Of a stretch of DNA of 64,000 nucleotides, positions 36,920 through 46,077 are shown in pieces. Source of the DNA: Pelagibius sp050330205 (GTDB lineage: Bacteria; Pseudomonadota; Alphaproteobacteria; Kiloniellales; Kiloniellaceae); contig JBHJOA010000011.1 of assembly GCA_050330205.1 (NCBI GenBank), positions 1-64,000 of the forward strand, written 5' to 3'. A program made the translations under genes and the position numbers. Under the pieces are notes generated by a model. The model was not told the origin of the DNA, did no database searches, and saw nothing but the letters and a program-made list of their open reading frames with translations. The number at the start of each line of letters is the position of its first letter. Within the stretch, counting starts at the first letter, position 1.

Positions 36920-38338
36920 ATGGCCAAGCCGCCCCCTCTAGTTCCGGCTCCAGTCCCGGCCTTCGGCCCGGCGGCCGCGCCACCCCAGGGCGGCCGGCTG
37001 CGGCTGCGCACCCTGGTGCTGATCCGCTGGATCGCCCTGATCGGCCAGGCGACCACCCTGGCGGTGGTCTACTTCGGGCTCGGATACGCCATTCCCTTCG
37101 TTCCCGCCATGTCGGTGATTGCCGTCTCCGGCGCCCTCAACGTGGTGATCTCGATCGCGCGGCCGACCTCGACCTGGGTGAGCGACCGCGAGGGTTTCTG
37201 GAACCTCAGCTTCGACCTCGTGCTGCTGGCCGCCCTGCTGTGCCTCACCGGCGGCCTGCAGAATCCCTTCGCCATCCTCATCCTGGCCCCGGTGGTGATC
37301 TCCGGCTGGGCGTTGACCCGACGCAGCACCCTGGTGCTGTCCGCCATGGCGGTGGCCCTGGCATCCTTCCTGGCGGTCTGGTACCTGCCGCTGCCGTGGC
37401 CGGAGAGCGGCATCCTGCTGTCGCCGGTCTATATCGCCGGCGTGTGGGCGGCCCTGGTCATCGCCGTGATCTTCATCGCCTCCTACGTTTCCTCGGTGGC
37501 CAGCGAAGGCCAGCGCATGTCGCAGGCCCTGGTGGCGACGCAGATGGCCCTGGCACGCGAACAGCAGCTCTCCGCCCTCGGCGGGCTCGCCGCGGCGGCG
37601 GCGCACGAGCTCGGCACGCCGCTCGGCACCATCGCCGTGGTCGCCCGCGAGCTGCAGCGCGAACTGCCGGAGGATTCGCCGCTGCGCGAGGACGTCGAGC
37701 TGCTGCACGCGGAATCACTGCGCTGCCGTTCGATCCTCGCCGGCCTCGCCGAGCGGCCGGCCGGCGACGACGGTTCGCCCTATCACTTCCTGCCCATGGT
37801 GGCTCTGGTCGAAGCGGCGGCGGCGCCGCACCGGCGCGACGGCGTCGAGATCGAGATCACCGCCGCACCGGCGGTCGACAGCACGGCACCGCAGCCGACT
37901 GTCGCCCGCAACGCCGAGGTGATGCACGGTGTCGGCACCATTATCCAGAACGCGGTGCAGTTCGCGCGCCACCGTGTTCAGGTCGAGCTGACCTGGGACG
38001 AGGAGTCGGTGATGCTGCGCATCGCCGACGACGGGCCGGGTTTCGATCTCTCGGTTCTCAGCCGGCTCGGCGAGCCCTACTACTCGACCGGCGCCCGCGC
38101 CCGCCGCCGCGGCGAAGGCCAGCACATGGGCCTCGGCATCTTCATTGCCCGGACCCTGCTCGCCCACCATGGCGCGACCCTGGATTTCTCCAACGACCTC
38201 GCGGGCGGCGCGGTGGTCGAGATCCGCTGGCCGCGCGGCAGCCTGGAGGTCACCGCCGCCGCGGGACAGATGCCGGCCGGCGCGGTTCTGCCGGGGGATG
38301 ACGATGAGGCCAGTTTCGAAGCAAGGAAGGCGGTATGA
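36920..38338 (+). CDS. regB: RegB/PrrB/ActS-type redox sensor histidine kinase
   Basis: 472 residues. About six membrane helices (30-195) include the quinone-site motif GGLQNPF (111-117), the hallmark of RegB. The H-box has His229 in AAAAHELGTPLGT, followed by the redox-box cysteine Cys269 in SLRCRSIL. The HATPase domain has NAVQFA, DDGPGFD and GLGIFIA. It senses ubiquinone redox state and phosphorylates RegA. ATG 36920 is the likely start. Its stop overlaps the regA start. Confidence 0.93.
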   Translation: MAKPPPLVPAPVPAFGPAAAPPQGGRLRLRTLVLIRWIALIGQATTLAVVYFGLGYAIPFVPAMSVIAVSGALNVVISIARPTSTWVSDREGFWNLSFDLVLLAALLCLTGGLQNPFAILILAPVVISGWALTRRSTLVLSAMAVALASFLAVWYLPLPWPESGILLSPVYIAGVWAALVIAVIFIASYVSSVASEGQRMSQALVATQMALAREQQLSALGGLAAAAAHELGTPLGTIAVVARELQRELPEDSPLREDVELLHAESLRCRSILAGLAERPAGDDGSPYHFLPMVALVEAAAAPHRRDGVEIEITAAPAVDSTAPQPTVARNAEVMHGVGTIIQNAVQFARHRVQVELTWDEESVMLRIADDGPGFDLSVLSRLGEPYYSTGARARRRGEGQHMGLGIFIARTLLAHHGATLDFSNDLAGGAVVEIRWPRGSLEVTAAAGQMPAGAVLPGDDDEASFEARKAV

Positions 38339-38913
38339 CGGGCGGGACGCACACCCAGGGCGATGACACGGTTCTGCCCGAGGCGGCAGCGCGCAACCTG
38401 CTGATCGTCGACGACGACCAGCGCTTCTGCGACCGGCTCGCCCGCGCCATGGAGCGCCGCGGCTTTGCCGTGCGCACCGCCTACAACGTGGCCGACGGCC
38501 TCGCCCTGGCGCGGCAGTTGGCCCCCAGCTACGCGGTGGTCGACCTGCGCCTCGACGACGGCTCCGGCCTCGAAGTCGTGCAGGCCCTGCGCGAGGCACG
38601 CGCGGACGCCCGTGTCATCGTGCTGACCGGCTACGGCAACATCGCGACCGCGGTGGCGGCGGTGAAGGTCGGGGCGACGGATTATCTGCCGAAGCCGGCG
38701 GATGCCGACCAGGTTGAGGCCGCGCTGCTGGAGCGTGGCGAGGCGTTGCCGCCGCCGCCCTGCAATCCGATGAGCGCGGACCGCGTGCGCTGGGAACATA
38801 TCCAGCGCGTCTACGAACAGTGCGACCGCAACGTCTCGGAGACGGCCCGGCGGCTGCGCATGCACCGGCGCACGCTGCAGCGCATCCTGGCGAAGTACGC
38901 GCCGCGCGACTGA
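38335..38913 (+). CDS. regA: RegA/PrrA/ActR response regulator
   Basis: 192 residues. Receiver domain with phosphoacceptor Asp70 (VVDLRLDDGSG), Thr98 and Lys120. A proline hinge (PPPPCNP, about 139-145) leads to a Fis-type helix-turn-helix DRNVSETARRLRMHRRTLQRILAKYAPRD, nearly invariant in RegA homologues. Overlaps regB by an ATGA junction. In relatives it controls energy metabolism genes (respiration, nitrogen and carbon fixation) in response to redox. Confidence 0.95.
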   Translation: MTGGTHTQGDDTVLPEAAARNLLIVDDDQRFCDRLARAMERRGFAVRTAYNVADGLALARQLAPSYAVVDLRLDDGSGLEVVQALREARADARVIVLTGYGNIATAVAAVKVGATDYLPKPADADQVEAALLERGEALPPPPCNPMSADRVRWEHIQRVYEQCDRNVSETARRLRMHRRTLQRILAKYAPRD

Positions 38914-38917
38914 CGGT

Positions 38918-38949
38918 CTTTGTGGAACGGGTGCTTTGTGGAACGGGTG
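38918..38949. repeat. 16-bp perfect tandem duplication after regA
   Basis: CTTTGTGGAACGGGTG occurs at 38918-38933 and 38934-38949, starting 5 bp after the regA stop codon and lying between regA and the end of the convergent EAL-like gene. Confidence 0.95.
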
Positions 38950-38963
38950 GCGGCTGGGCGAAC

Positions 38964-40256
38964 TCAGGAGTTCGCGGCGGAATGCGGCTGCGTCGCGGTG
39001 CGGCGATGGCGCGCAAGGGCGGCACCGAGGCGCTCGGCGGCCTCCTCACGGCTGATCTTCTCGGCCAGCAGGTGGTCGAGAAAGTGACCCTGGAACAGTG
39101 AGATGCCGTGCTCGTTGCCGAGTTCGATGGCGTCATCGGACTCGCAGCGCATCAGGATGATCCGGCGCGGGTTGACGGCCTGGATCGCGGCGCGCAGGCG
39201 CGAGCCGTCCTTGCCTTCGATCTGCTGGCGCAGCTGCGGTGTCCAGTGCAGCTTGACCAGGTCGAAGCCGAGCTTCTTGCGGTCGATGAGCGGCAGCGCG
39301 AGCGCCGTCAGTCCGTCGAGGCAGATACGATAGCCGCGGTCGAGCAGGAACTCACGGGCGAAGAGGTAGCGCGCGACATCCGCGAAGACATCCATCTGCT
39401 GCAGCTCGATGACGATGGTGCTGCGCCGCGTCTTGTCGAGCAGGGCGTCGAACTCGAGAAAGCGCTGCGACAGCACGCTGGCGATGTTGATGTTGAGGCT
39501 GAAGGAGTGTTTCAGCGTCGCGTCGTCGTTCTTGCAGAGCCAGGCAAGCATGCGCTGGTCCAGCTTCTGGGTCAGGTACTGGAACAGCCAGCGGTCGGAG
39601 TTCAGGTTCTGCCCGGGCATCAGCGTCTGCTGCAGCGCGCCGATGGAGGTGAACAGCTCGTAGAACAGCGGCAGCGGCCGGCCGTCATCGCCCATTTCGC
39701 AGACCGGCTGGCGGCTGGTCATGGCCGAGAGGTCGGCCTGGGCGATGATCTTCTCCAGGGAAGCCAGGTTGGCGAGATCGAGCGGCTTGCCCAGGCCGTC
39801 GCCCTTCCCGGCACCGCGCGACTTCCGGTCGCTTTCGTCGCGCGCCTGGACCAGGGTCTCGATGCGGTCGATCAGTTCGCCGAACTGACTGTCGACGTCG
39901 AAATAGCTGCAGAAGTCTCGCTCGGCCTCCGCACCGGTGGCGAAGAAGGGGTCGATCCCCACCACCTGGGACACCCGGGCGAGCGCCTCGTCCATCCGCG
40001 CCAGGGCGTCTCTGGGGTAGACCACGAAGAGGTTGCGGTTGAAAATCTCGTAGAGGCTGGCGTCGACCTTCCTGGCCTCCCGGGCCAGCATGACGCGAAC
40101 GACCTCGAAGCACTCGGGCAATCCCTGGAAGGCGACCAGCTTCGAAAGGTGGACTTCCACTGCGAAATGATTCCCACCGGTGCGCTCCAGGCGCTTGATG
40201 TGGTTCAGCAGCGCCTGCTCCTGCAATCTGGGCTGCTGGCTGGATGCTGAACTCAT
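38964..40256 (-). CDS. degenerate EAL-domain protein
   Basis: 430 residues. The C-terminal half (about 200-425) has the EAL fold pattern: NINIASVLSQRFLEF, STIVIELQQMDVF, the DGLTALALPLIDRKKLGFDLVKLHW strand and GISLFQGHFLDHLL at the position of FQG(Y/W)xF. The EAL signature and most metal-binding acids of active phosphodiesterases are missing, so cyclic-di-GMP hydrolysis is unlikely; it may bind ligand or a partner. The N-terminal 190 residues are soluble, mostly helical, unrecognised. Adjacent and convergent to RegA. Confidence 0.75.
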   Translation of the reverse strand: MSSASSQQPRLQEQALLNHIKRLERTGGNHFAVEVHLSKLVAFQGLPECFEVVRVMLAREARKVDASLYEIFNRNLFVVYPRDALARMDEALARVSQVVGIDPFFATGAEAERDFCSYFDVDSQFGELIDRIETLVQARDESDRKSRGAGKGDGLGKPLDLANLASLEKIIAQADLSAMTSRQPVCEMGDDGRPLPLFYELFTSIGALQQTLMPGQNLNSDRWLFQYLTQKLDQRMLAWLCKNDDATLKHSFSLNINIASVLSQRFLEFDALLDKTRRSTIVIELQQMDVFADVARYLFAREFLLDRGYRICLDGLTALALPLIDRKKLGFDLVKLHWTPQLRQQIEGKDGSRLRAAIQAVNPRRIILMRCESDDAIELGNEHGISLFQGHFLDHLLAEKISREEAAERLGAALARHRRTATQPHSAANS

Positions 40257-40472
40257 CGGTGGAAAAGGCTCCCAAGGCGGCGAATCGGTCGATTGCCCCG
40301 TCTGGCGGAGGATAGTTAGCTAGCGCTTTCGATTTGGTTAACCTCCCGTTTGCGGCCCGCTGTCTAGGCATACGGATTAGTCCAATTGGATTCGCTTGCC
40401 TGCCACACCGCGATCCAGTAGGGCAGTCGTCAGGACAGCGCCAAAGCGGCGAACGGGGGCCGGCAGGCAGGG

Positions 40473-41999
40473 ATGAGCGACAGCGCAGACACAGCGGGCG
40501 ACGTCGCGGCGTCGCGGGCCGAACTGGCCGGGGCCGTCGACAGGCTGGCCGGTGTCCGCGTCCTGGTGCTCGGCGACATCATGCTGGATCGGTTCGTCTA
40601 CGGCGCGGTCGAGCGCATCTCGCCGGAGGCACCGATCCCGGTGCTGCGCATCGCCCGGGAGACGGCGATGCTCGGCGGCGCCGGCAACGTTCTGCGCAAC
40701 CTGGCGGCGCTCGGCGCCCGGCCCTGCGGGCTCGCCGTGGTCGGCGACGATGCCGCCGGCGGCGAGATCGAGGCGCTCGCCCGCACCTGCCTGCAGCCGG
40801 TCGGCGGCGAGTTCGAATTGCTGCGGGTGACCGGCCACCGGACCACCATCAAGGACCGCTTCATCGCCGCCGGGCAGCAGCTGCTGCGCGTCGACCGCGA
40901 CCCGGAAGCCGGCCTCGACGCCGCTGCCGCCGCGCGGGTCAAGGCCGCGGCCCTGGCGGCGCTGGAGCGAGCCGACGCGGTGATCCTCTCCGACTACGGC
41001 AAGGGCCTGCTGGAAGGAACCCTGGTCGCCGAGGTGATCGCCGGCGCGGCGGCTCGCGGCTGCCCGCTGGTGGTCGATCCCAAGGGCCGGGACTTCACAC
41101 GTTACCGCGGCGCCGGCTGGGTGACGCCCAACCGCCGCGAGCTGCAGGAAGCCAGCGGCCTGCCGACCGGCGACGACGACGCCGTGGTCGCTGCCGCCCG
41201 CAAGCTGCTCGCCGAAGCCGGGCTGGGCGCGCTTCTCGCGACCCGCAGCGAACAGGGCATGACCCTGATTTCGTCCGGCGTTTCCTCTGGCGGCAGCGGC
41301 AGGGTGCATCACCTGAAGGCCGAGGCGCGCGAGGTGTTCGACGTCTCGGGGGCCGGCGATACCGTGGCGGCGACCTTTGCCGCCGGGCTCGGGGCTGGGC
41401 TGGCGCCGGTCGTTGCGGCACAGCTCGCCAACGTGGCGGCGGCCATCGTGGTCGGCAAGCTGGGCACGGCGGTGGCGCGTCCGGTCGAGATCCGGCAGGC
41501 GCTGCATGCCTCCGAGCTGCTCGCCGCCGAAGCCAAGGTGGTCGGCCTGGAGAGCCTGGCCGAGGAGGTCGCCCAGTGGCGCCAGGCGGGCCTGCGCGTC
41601 GGCTTCGCCAACGGCTGCTTCGACCTGCTGCATCCCGGCCACATCTCGCTGCTCGAGCAGGCGCGGGCAGCCTGCGACCGCCTCGTTGTCGGCCTCAACA
41701 GCGACGCCTCGGTGCGCCGCCTCAAGGGCGACAGCCGTCCGGTCCAGGGCGAGGCGGCGCGCGCCGCGGTGATCGCCTCGCTCTCCAGTGTCAGCCGCGT
41801 GGTGGTGTTCGGCGAGGATACGCCGCTGGCGCTGATTGAGGCGCTGCGTCCGGACGTGCTGGTGAAAGGTGCCGACTACCGTGTCGACCAGGTGGTCGGC
41901 GCCGACCTCGTGCAGGGCTACGGCGGGCGCGTGGTGCTGGCCGCGCTGGCGCCGGGCCACTCCACGACCGCCACCCTCGAGCGCCTGGGCCGCGGCTGA
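40473..41999 (+). CDS. hldE: bifunctional heptose-7-phosphate kinase / heptose-1-phosphate adenylyltransferase
   Basis: 508 residues in two domains. The N-terminal PfkB-type kinase starts with VRVLVLGDIMLDRFVYG and has the FDVSGAGDTVAATFAAGL anion hole and catalytic Asp (about 290). The C-terminal nucleotidyltransferase begins near 345 with GFANGCFDLLHPGHISLL. Together they make ADP-heptose for the LPS inner core. No other LPS genes are adjacent. Confidence 0.95.
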   Translation: MSDSADTAGDVAASRAELAGAVDRLAGVRVLVLGDIMLDRFVYGAVERISPEAPIPVLRIARETAMLGGAGNVLRNLAALGARPCGLAVVGDDAAGGEIEALARTCLQPVGGEFELLRVTGHRTTIKDRFIAAGQQLLRVDRDPEAGLDAAAAARVKAAALAALERADAVILSDYGKGLLEGTLVAEVIAGAAARGCPLVVDPKGRDFTRYRGAGWVTPNRRELQEASGLPTGDDDAVVAAARKLLAEAGLGALLATRSEQGMTLISSGVSSGGSGRVHHLKAEAREVFDVSGAGDTVAATFAAGLGAGLAPVVAAQLANVAAAIVVGKLGTAVARPVEIRQALHASELLAAEAKVVGLESLAEEVAQWRQAGLRVGFANGCFDLLHPGHISLLEQARAACDRLVVGLNSDASVRRLKGDSRPVQGEAARAAVIASLSSVSRVVVFGEDTPLALIEALRPDVLVKGADYRVDQVVGADLVQGYGGRVVLAALAPGHSTTATLERLGRG

Positions 42000-42018
42000 C
42001 GGCGGCGCTGAACAGGCG

Positions 42019-42528
42019 TCAGAAACTCTGCAACCGGCCGGTCATGCCCTCGGGGTCGATGAGGGTCTGCAGGCGGCCGGCCGCCTGCTGGGCGAACTGC
42101 AGCAGCAGGGCGCGGCGGCGCGCCGGGTTCAGGTCCAAGCCGGCGGTTTCGCGGATCACCGTGGCGCCGTAGCCGTCGGCGACCATCAGGCCCTGGTCGG
42201 CGGGGATCAGCTCCTGCGGGAAGCTCTGCGGCACCGCGAAGTAGAATGCGTCGCAGTAGTCCAGGTAGTCCGGCCACTTCTGGTCGCTGCGGAAATCCTC
42301 CACGCTCGACTTGATCTCGACGATGGTGATGCGGCTCCGGGCGTCGAGGCAGAGCAGGTCGGCGCGGCGGCCCGAGCGCAGGGTAACCTCGGCGAGGCCG
42401 ACCAGCCCGTGGGCGGCGAAGTGGCGCATCAGCCCGCGCGCCATCAGGCCGGCCGCGTTGCTGCGGTCGAGCAGCGGCACTTCCACCTGCGGCGGTAGCT
42501 TCAGATGGCTGTTGGGCGGTACCGGCAT
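42019..42528 (-). CDS. mmcB: MmcB-family DNA repair protein
   Basis: 169 residues, alphaproteobacterial MmcB type. LDRSNAAGLMARGLMRHFAAHG and RSGRRADLLCLDARSRITIVEIKSSVEDFRSDQKWPDYLDYCD recall a nuclease-like fold with Asp, Glu and Lys (D-ExK). Relatives are damage-induced. I found no GTTC-N7-GTTC LexA box close upstream, so SOS control is not shown here. Confidence 0.85.
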   Translation of the reverse strand: MPVPPNSHLKLPPQVEVPLLDRSNAAGLMARGLMRHFAAHGLVGLAEVTLRSGRRADLLCLDARSRITIVEIKSSVEDFRSDQKWPDYLDYCDAFYFAVPQSFPQELIPADQGLMVADGYGATVIRETAGLDLNPARRRALLLQFAQQAAGRLQTLIDPEGMTGRLQSF

Positions 42529-42565
42529 GGCCGCAGGATAGCCTGCGGCCCGACGCCGTGGAAGG

Positions 42566-42982
42566 TCAGAGCAGGGCCTGCAGCAGCAGCGCGGCGGCTG
42601 CTGCCGGCAGCAGCCAGAGCGTCGCGGTGATGGCGTAGCCGAGCAGGTTGAAGGCGCCGCTGACGGCCCCTTCGCTGTAGAGGCGGTCGAAGGTGCGGCT
42701 CTCGCGGCCCATCAGCAGCACCAGGTAGTAGCGGCCGCGGCCGATCGGCAGCGAGCGGCGGACCTCCACGGAGTGCCGGGCGATGCCGCGGGCGCCGAAC
42801 ATGGTCTTGATGGCGTCGCACTGCTCGGGAGTGAAGGAGGCGGCGAGGCGCGGATCCAGGCGCTTGAAGTAATGCTCGAGAAAGGGGTCGCCGGCGCCCG
42901 GCGTCGCCGCGTCGTTGCTCTCGACGACGGCATGCAGCGGGGAGGCCTGGGCGTCTTCCGGAGTCGCGGACTGCTGGAACAT
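42566..42982 (-). CDS. hypothetical tail-anchored membrane protein
   Basis: 138 residues from ATG 42982 (GGGAGAG upstream; TTG 43009 in frame is less likely). A soluble helical part (HYFKRLDPRLAASFTPEQCDAIKTMFG) is followed by RHSVEVRRSLPIGRGRYYLVLLMGRESR, and a C-terminal hydrophobic helix pair (AFNLLGYAITATLWLLPAAAAALLLQAL) for membrane anchoring. I recall similar short proteins beside mmcB or signalling genes in this class but cannot assign a role. Confidence 0.7.
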   Translation of the reverse strand: MFQQSATPEDAQASPLHAVVESNDAATPGAGDPFLEHYFKRLDPRLAASFTPEQCDAIKTMFGARGIARHSVEVRRSLPIGRGRYYLVLLMGRESRTFDRLYSEGAVSGAFNLLGYAITATLWLLPAAAAALLLQALL

Positions 42983-43180
42983 GGGGCCGGCTCTCTCCCG
43001 TTCATTCAATGTGTTAGCCCCAGAATGTCACAGGGGTCTTTAAGAAGATGTAAAGCGGTGGATCGGATTTGCGGCAAATTCGCGCCGCCGCCGCGGCACG
43101 GCCGGCCCGGCGTGCAATCCCGCCCCGCAGGCCCTATATTCCCCCTGCCGAAGAACGGCTTGCAGCGGGAGGTTTGGTTG

Positions 43181-43771
43181 ATGGAGTCGAAGGGGTCGAA
43201 GGCGCCGTCCTGGCTGCGTCCGCTGGTGGACTACGGGCCGCTGGCCGCCTTCTTCCTGGTCTATTGGGCGAGCGACCTGATTTCCGCCACCGTGGCGCTG
43301 ATGGCGGCGACCGCCGTGGTGCTGGTGCTGGCCCTGGTGGTGGAGCGGCGCGTGCCGCGCATGCCGCTGGTTACCGCCGCCGTGGTCGGCGTTTTCGGCG
43401 CCCTCACCCTGTGGCTGAACGACGAGACCTTCATCAAGATGAAGCCGACCATCGTGCAGCTGATCTTCGCGGCGGTGCTGTTCGGCGGCCTGCTGGTCAA
43501 GCGCCCGCTGCTGAAGCCGCTGCTCGGCACGGCCTGGCCGCTCGACGATCCCGGCTGGCACAAGCTGACCCTGCGCTTCGCCGTCTTCTTCGTCGTCATG
43601 GCGGCCCTCAACGAGGCCGTCTGGCGCACCCAGTCGACCGACTTCTGGGTGACCTTCAAGGTCTTCGGCATCATGGCCCTGACCTTCGTCTTCGTGATCT
43701 CCCAGGTCTATTTCATGCGCGCCCACATGCTGGCGGCGGACGACGACAAGGGCCCCGCCGCCGGCGAGTGA
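43181..43771 (+). CDS. yciB: YciB/IspZ inner-membrane septation protein
   Basis: 196 residues with five membrane segments. DYGPLAAFFLVYWASDLISAT, LWLNDETFIKMKPTIVQLIFAAVLFGG and LNEAVWRTQSTDFWVTFKVFGIMALTFVFVISQ are the conserved IspZ blocks. Known members affect septation and envelope integrity. GGGAGG lies upstream of ATG 43181. Confidence 0.94.
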   Translation: MESKGSKAPSWLRPLVDYGPLAAFFLVYWASDLISATVALMAATAVVLVLALVVERRVPRMPLVTAAVVGVFGALTLWLNDETFIKMKPTIVQLIFAAVLFGGLLVKRPLLKPLLGTAWPLDDPGWHKLTLRFAVFFVVMAALNEAVWRTQSTDFWVTFKVFGIMALTFVFVISQVYFMRAHMLAADDDKGPAAGE

Positions 43772-43818
43772 GCCTTGCGGTCGCGCGCGGCGCCGGCAAA
43801 ACGGGCCGGCAAGAAAAG

Positions 43819-43846
43819 GGCCGGCACCGCTGTTGCGATGCCGGCC
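43819..43846. terminator. hairpin between convergent yciB and panE
   Basis: Arms GGCCGGCA (43819-43826) and TGCCGGCC (43839-43846) with a 12-base loop, followed by another GC-rich imperfect palindrome (43864-43887). No T tract, so a Rho-type or weak terminator at best. Confidence 0.4.
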
Positions 43847-43920
43847 GAGGTAAGGTCGGAAAGTGCAGCCTGCCGGCCGGCTGGCTGCGGCCCGTCCGCC
43901 GGGGGTGAAGCCCGGCCGGC

Positions 43921-44949
43921 TCAGGCCGCGGCGGCGGCAGGTTGCTCGGGAAACACCGGATAGAGTCCCTGGCTGCGGCCGAGTTGCTGCACCAGCGCAA
44001 GGACGCTGTCGATGTAAGGGGTTGCGGCGCCGATCATGCGGCCCATCTCCTGTACCGCCGTCAGCAGGGCGTCGATCTCCAGCGGGCGCCCGCGCTCGAG
44101 GTCCTGCAGCATCGAGGTGCGGTGCGCGCCGACGCGCGCGGCGCCGTTGATGCGCCGCTCGATGTCGACGCGGAAGTCGGCGCCGTGGGCGCGGGCGATC
44201 GCCTCGGCCTCGGTCATCATCGCCTTGGCGAGGGCGCGGCTGCCGGGCTCGGTGGCGACCACGTCGAGGGTCGCGCGGGTCAGCGCGGAAAGCGGGTTGA
44301 AGCAGAGGTTGCCCCAGAGCTTCAGCCAGATCTCGTCGCGGATGTTCTCCAGCACCGGCGCCTTGAGGCCGCCGGCCTCCAGCGCCTCGCCGAGCGCCTG
44401 GCAGCGCGCCGAGAGGCTGCCGTCCGGCTCGCCGAGGGCGAACTTGTCGCCGTAGATGTGCTTGATCACGCCCGGCGCGACGATCTCCGTCGCCGGGTAG
44501 ACCACGCAGCCGATGGCGCGCCGCGGGCCGATGAAGTTCCACTGGCGGTCGCCGGGGTCGACGCTGGCCAGGCGGCGGCCGGCGCAGGGCCCCGCCACCC
44601 CGTGGAAGTACCACCAGGGCACGCCGTTCTGGCAGGTCACCACCGCGGTGTCGGAGCCCAGCAGCGGCTTCATCTGCTCGGCCGCCTCCCAGGCCTGGTG
44701 CGCCTTCAGGGCGACGATGACGTAGTCCTGCGGGCCGAGGTCGGCGGGATTGTCGGTGGCGGTCACGCCATTGAAGTTGTGCGGCGCCACGCGCTCCTGG
44801 CCGGCGATCAGCAGCTTCAGGCCGCTCTCGCGCATGGCCGCCAGGTGGGCGCCGCGGGCGATGAGCGAGACCTCGACCCCGGGCACCTGGGCCAGCTGCA
44901 CGCCGAGATAGCCGCCGATCGCGCCGGCCCCGTAGATGCACACCTTCAT
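43921..44949 (-). CDS. panE: 2-dehydropantoate 2-reductase
   Basis: NADPH-dependent ketopantoate reductase family, 342 residues. The nucleotide-binding loop GAGAIGGYLG is at residues 7-16, and KLWGNLCFNPLSALT carries the catalytic lysine and the conserved Asn/Ser of the family. It is longer than E. coli PanE (303). The role in pantothenate synthesis is plausible, but some paralogues act on other 2-oxo acids. Divergent from the LysR gene. Confidence 0.88.
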   Translation of the reverse strand: MKVCIYGAGAIGGYLGVQLAQVPGVEVSLIARGAHLAAMRESGLKLLIAGQERVAPHNFNGVTATDNPADLGPQDYVIVALKAHQAWEAAEQMKPLLGSDTAVVTCQNGVPWWYFHGVAGPCAGRRLASVDPGDRQWNFIGPRRAIGCVVYPATEIVAPGVIKHIYGDKFALGEPDGSLSARCQALGEALEAGGLKAPVLENIRDEIWLKLWGNLCFNPLSALTRATLDVVATEPGSRALAKAMMTEAEAIARAHGADFRVDIERRINGAARVGAHRTSMLQDLERGRPLEIDALLTAVQEMGRMIGAATPYIDSVLALVQQLGRSQGLYPVFPEQPAAAAA

Positions 44950-45114
44950 CGCGCTTCCTCCTGCCGCTGGTCCTGTTGATCAGACATAGGTTTTTCTTGG
45001 GCCATCCCGCGATCTCCGGTCCGTTTTCTGCACCGGAGCCAGGCGCCAGTCCTGGTCAGAGGGGCGGCTATAGCGGGGAGCCAAGGTTATTAGAGCGTGA
45101 AGACAGGGTTCTGG

Positions 45115-45144
45115 GAATTGCACCAATTCTCATTGTGGTATAAT
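45115..45144 (+). promoter_or_regulatory. LysR-type operator and promoter
   Basis: Inverted repeat GAATTG (45115-45120), CAC, CAATTC (45124-45129) fits a LysR-type T-N11-A box, and a perfect TATAAT lies at 45139-45144. The predicted transcription start is 1-3 bases before the ATG at 45153. No Shine-Dalgarno is present. Confidence 0.6.
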
Positions 45145-45152
45145 ATTTTGTA

Positions 45153-46067
45153 ATGGCAATCCTGCGCGGCCGGCTGCCCCCGGCGAACTCCCTGGTGACC
45201 TTCGAGGCGGCGGCCCGGCACCTCAACTTCACCCGCGCCGCCGGCGAGCTGCTGGTCACCCAGGCGGCGGTGAGCCGGCAGGTGCAGCTGCTGGAGGACA
45301 ATCTCGGCGCCCCGCTGTTCGAGCGCCGGCCGCGCGGGCTGGCGCTGACCGCCGCCGGCCAGCGCCTCTTCGCGGCGGTCACCATGGGGCTCGGCCATAT
45401 CGCCACCACCGCGGCCGACCTGCGCCGGGTGCGCCGCGAGGGCGAGCTGACGGTCTCCACCAGCGTCACCTTCGCCAACTACTGGCTGATGTCGCGGGTG
45501 GCAAAGTTTCGCGCCGCCCATCCCGACATCCAGCTGCGCCTGGTCGCCTCGGCGCCGGTGCGCGACCTCACCGCCTCCGGCATCGACCTCGCGGTGCGCT
45601 ACGGGCGCGGCAGCTGGTCGGGGGCCGAGGCGCTGCACCTGCTCGACAACCACGTGTTCCCGGTCTGCGCGCCGGGCTACATGGCGCGCCGCCGCCCGCT
45701 GCAGTCGGTCACCGACCTGCTGGAGGAGACCTTGCTGCACCTGGTGGAGTTCGACCGCAACTGGGTGAGCTGGGAGGCCTGGCTGGCCGCCATGGGGGTC
45801 TCCGCGCAGCCGCGCGGGCCGAGCCTGGAGTTCGACAACTACCTGGTGCTGACCCAGGCGGTGCTCGACGGCCAGGGCATCGCGCTGGGCGGCGGCCGCC
45901 TCGCCGAGGACTTCCTCGCCCGCGGCGTGCTGATCCGCCCCATCGAGGCCATGCTGCGCTCGGAGCAGTCGTTCTACCTGCTCATCCCCACCGACCAGCC
46001 GATGACCCCGCAGGCCAAGGCCTTCCGCGACTGGATCCTGGTCGAGGCGAAGGAACGCACGACGTAG
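45153..46067 (+). CDS. LysR-family regulator (GcvA-like)
   Basis: 304 residues. N-terminal winged HTH (about 8-66; FEAAARHLNFTRAAGELLVTQAAVSRQVQLLEDNLG), then a substrate-binding domain (WLMSRVAKFRAAHPDIQLRLVAS... GIDLAVRYGRGSWSGAEALHL). The pattern resembles GcvA. The nearest divergent gene is panE, a candidate target. No ribosome binding site precedes ATG 45153 and the promoter sits so close that the mRNA may be leaderless. Confidence 0.88.
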   Translation: MAILRGRLPPANSLVTFEAAARHLNFTRAAGELLVTQAAVSRQVQLLEDNLGAPLFERRPRGLALTAAGQRLFAAVTMGLGHIATTAADLRRVRREGELTVSTSVTFANYWLMSRVAKFRAAHPDIQLRLVASAPVRDLTASGIDLAVRYGRGSWSGAEALHLLDNHVFPVCAPGYMARRRPLQSVTDLLEETLLHLVEFDRNWVSWEAWLAAMGVSAQPRGPSLEFDNYLVLTQAVLDGQGIALGGGRLAEDFLARGVLIRPIEAMLRSEQSFYLLIPTDQPMTPQAKAFRDWILVEAKERTT

Positions 46068-46077
46068 ACGGTGGGAC

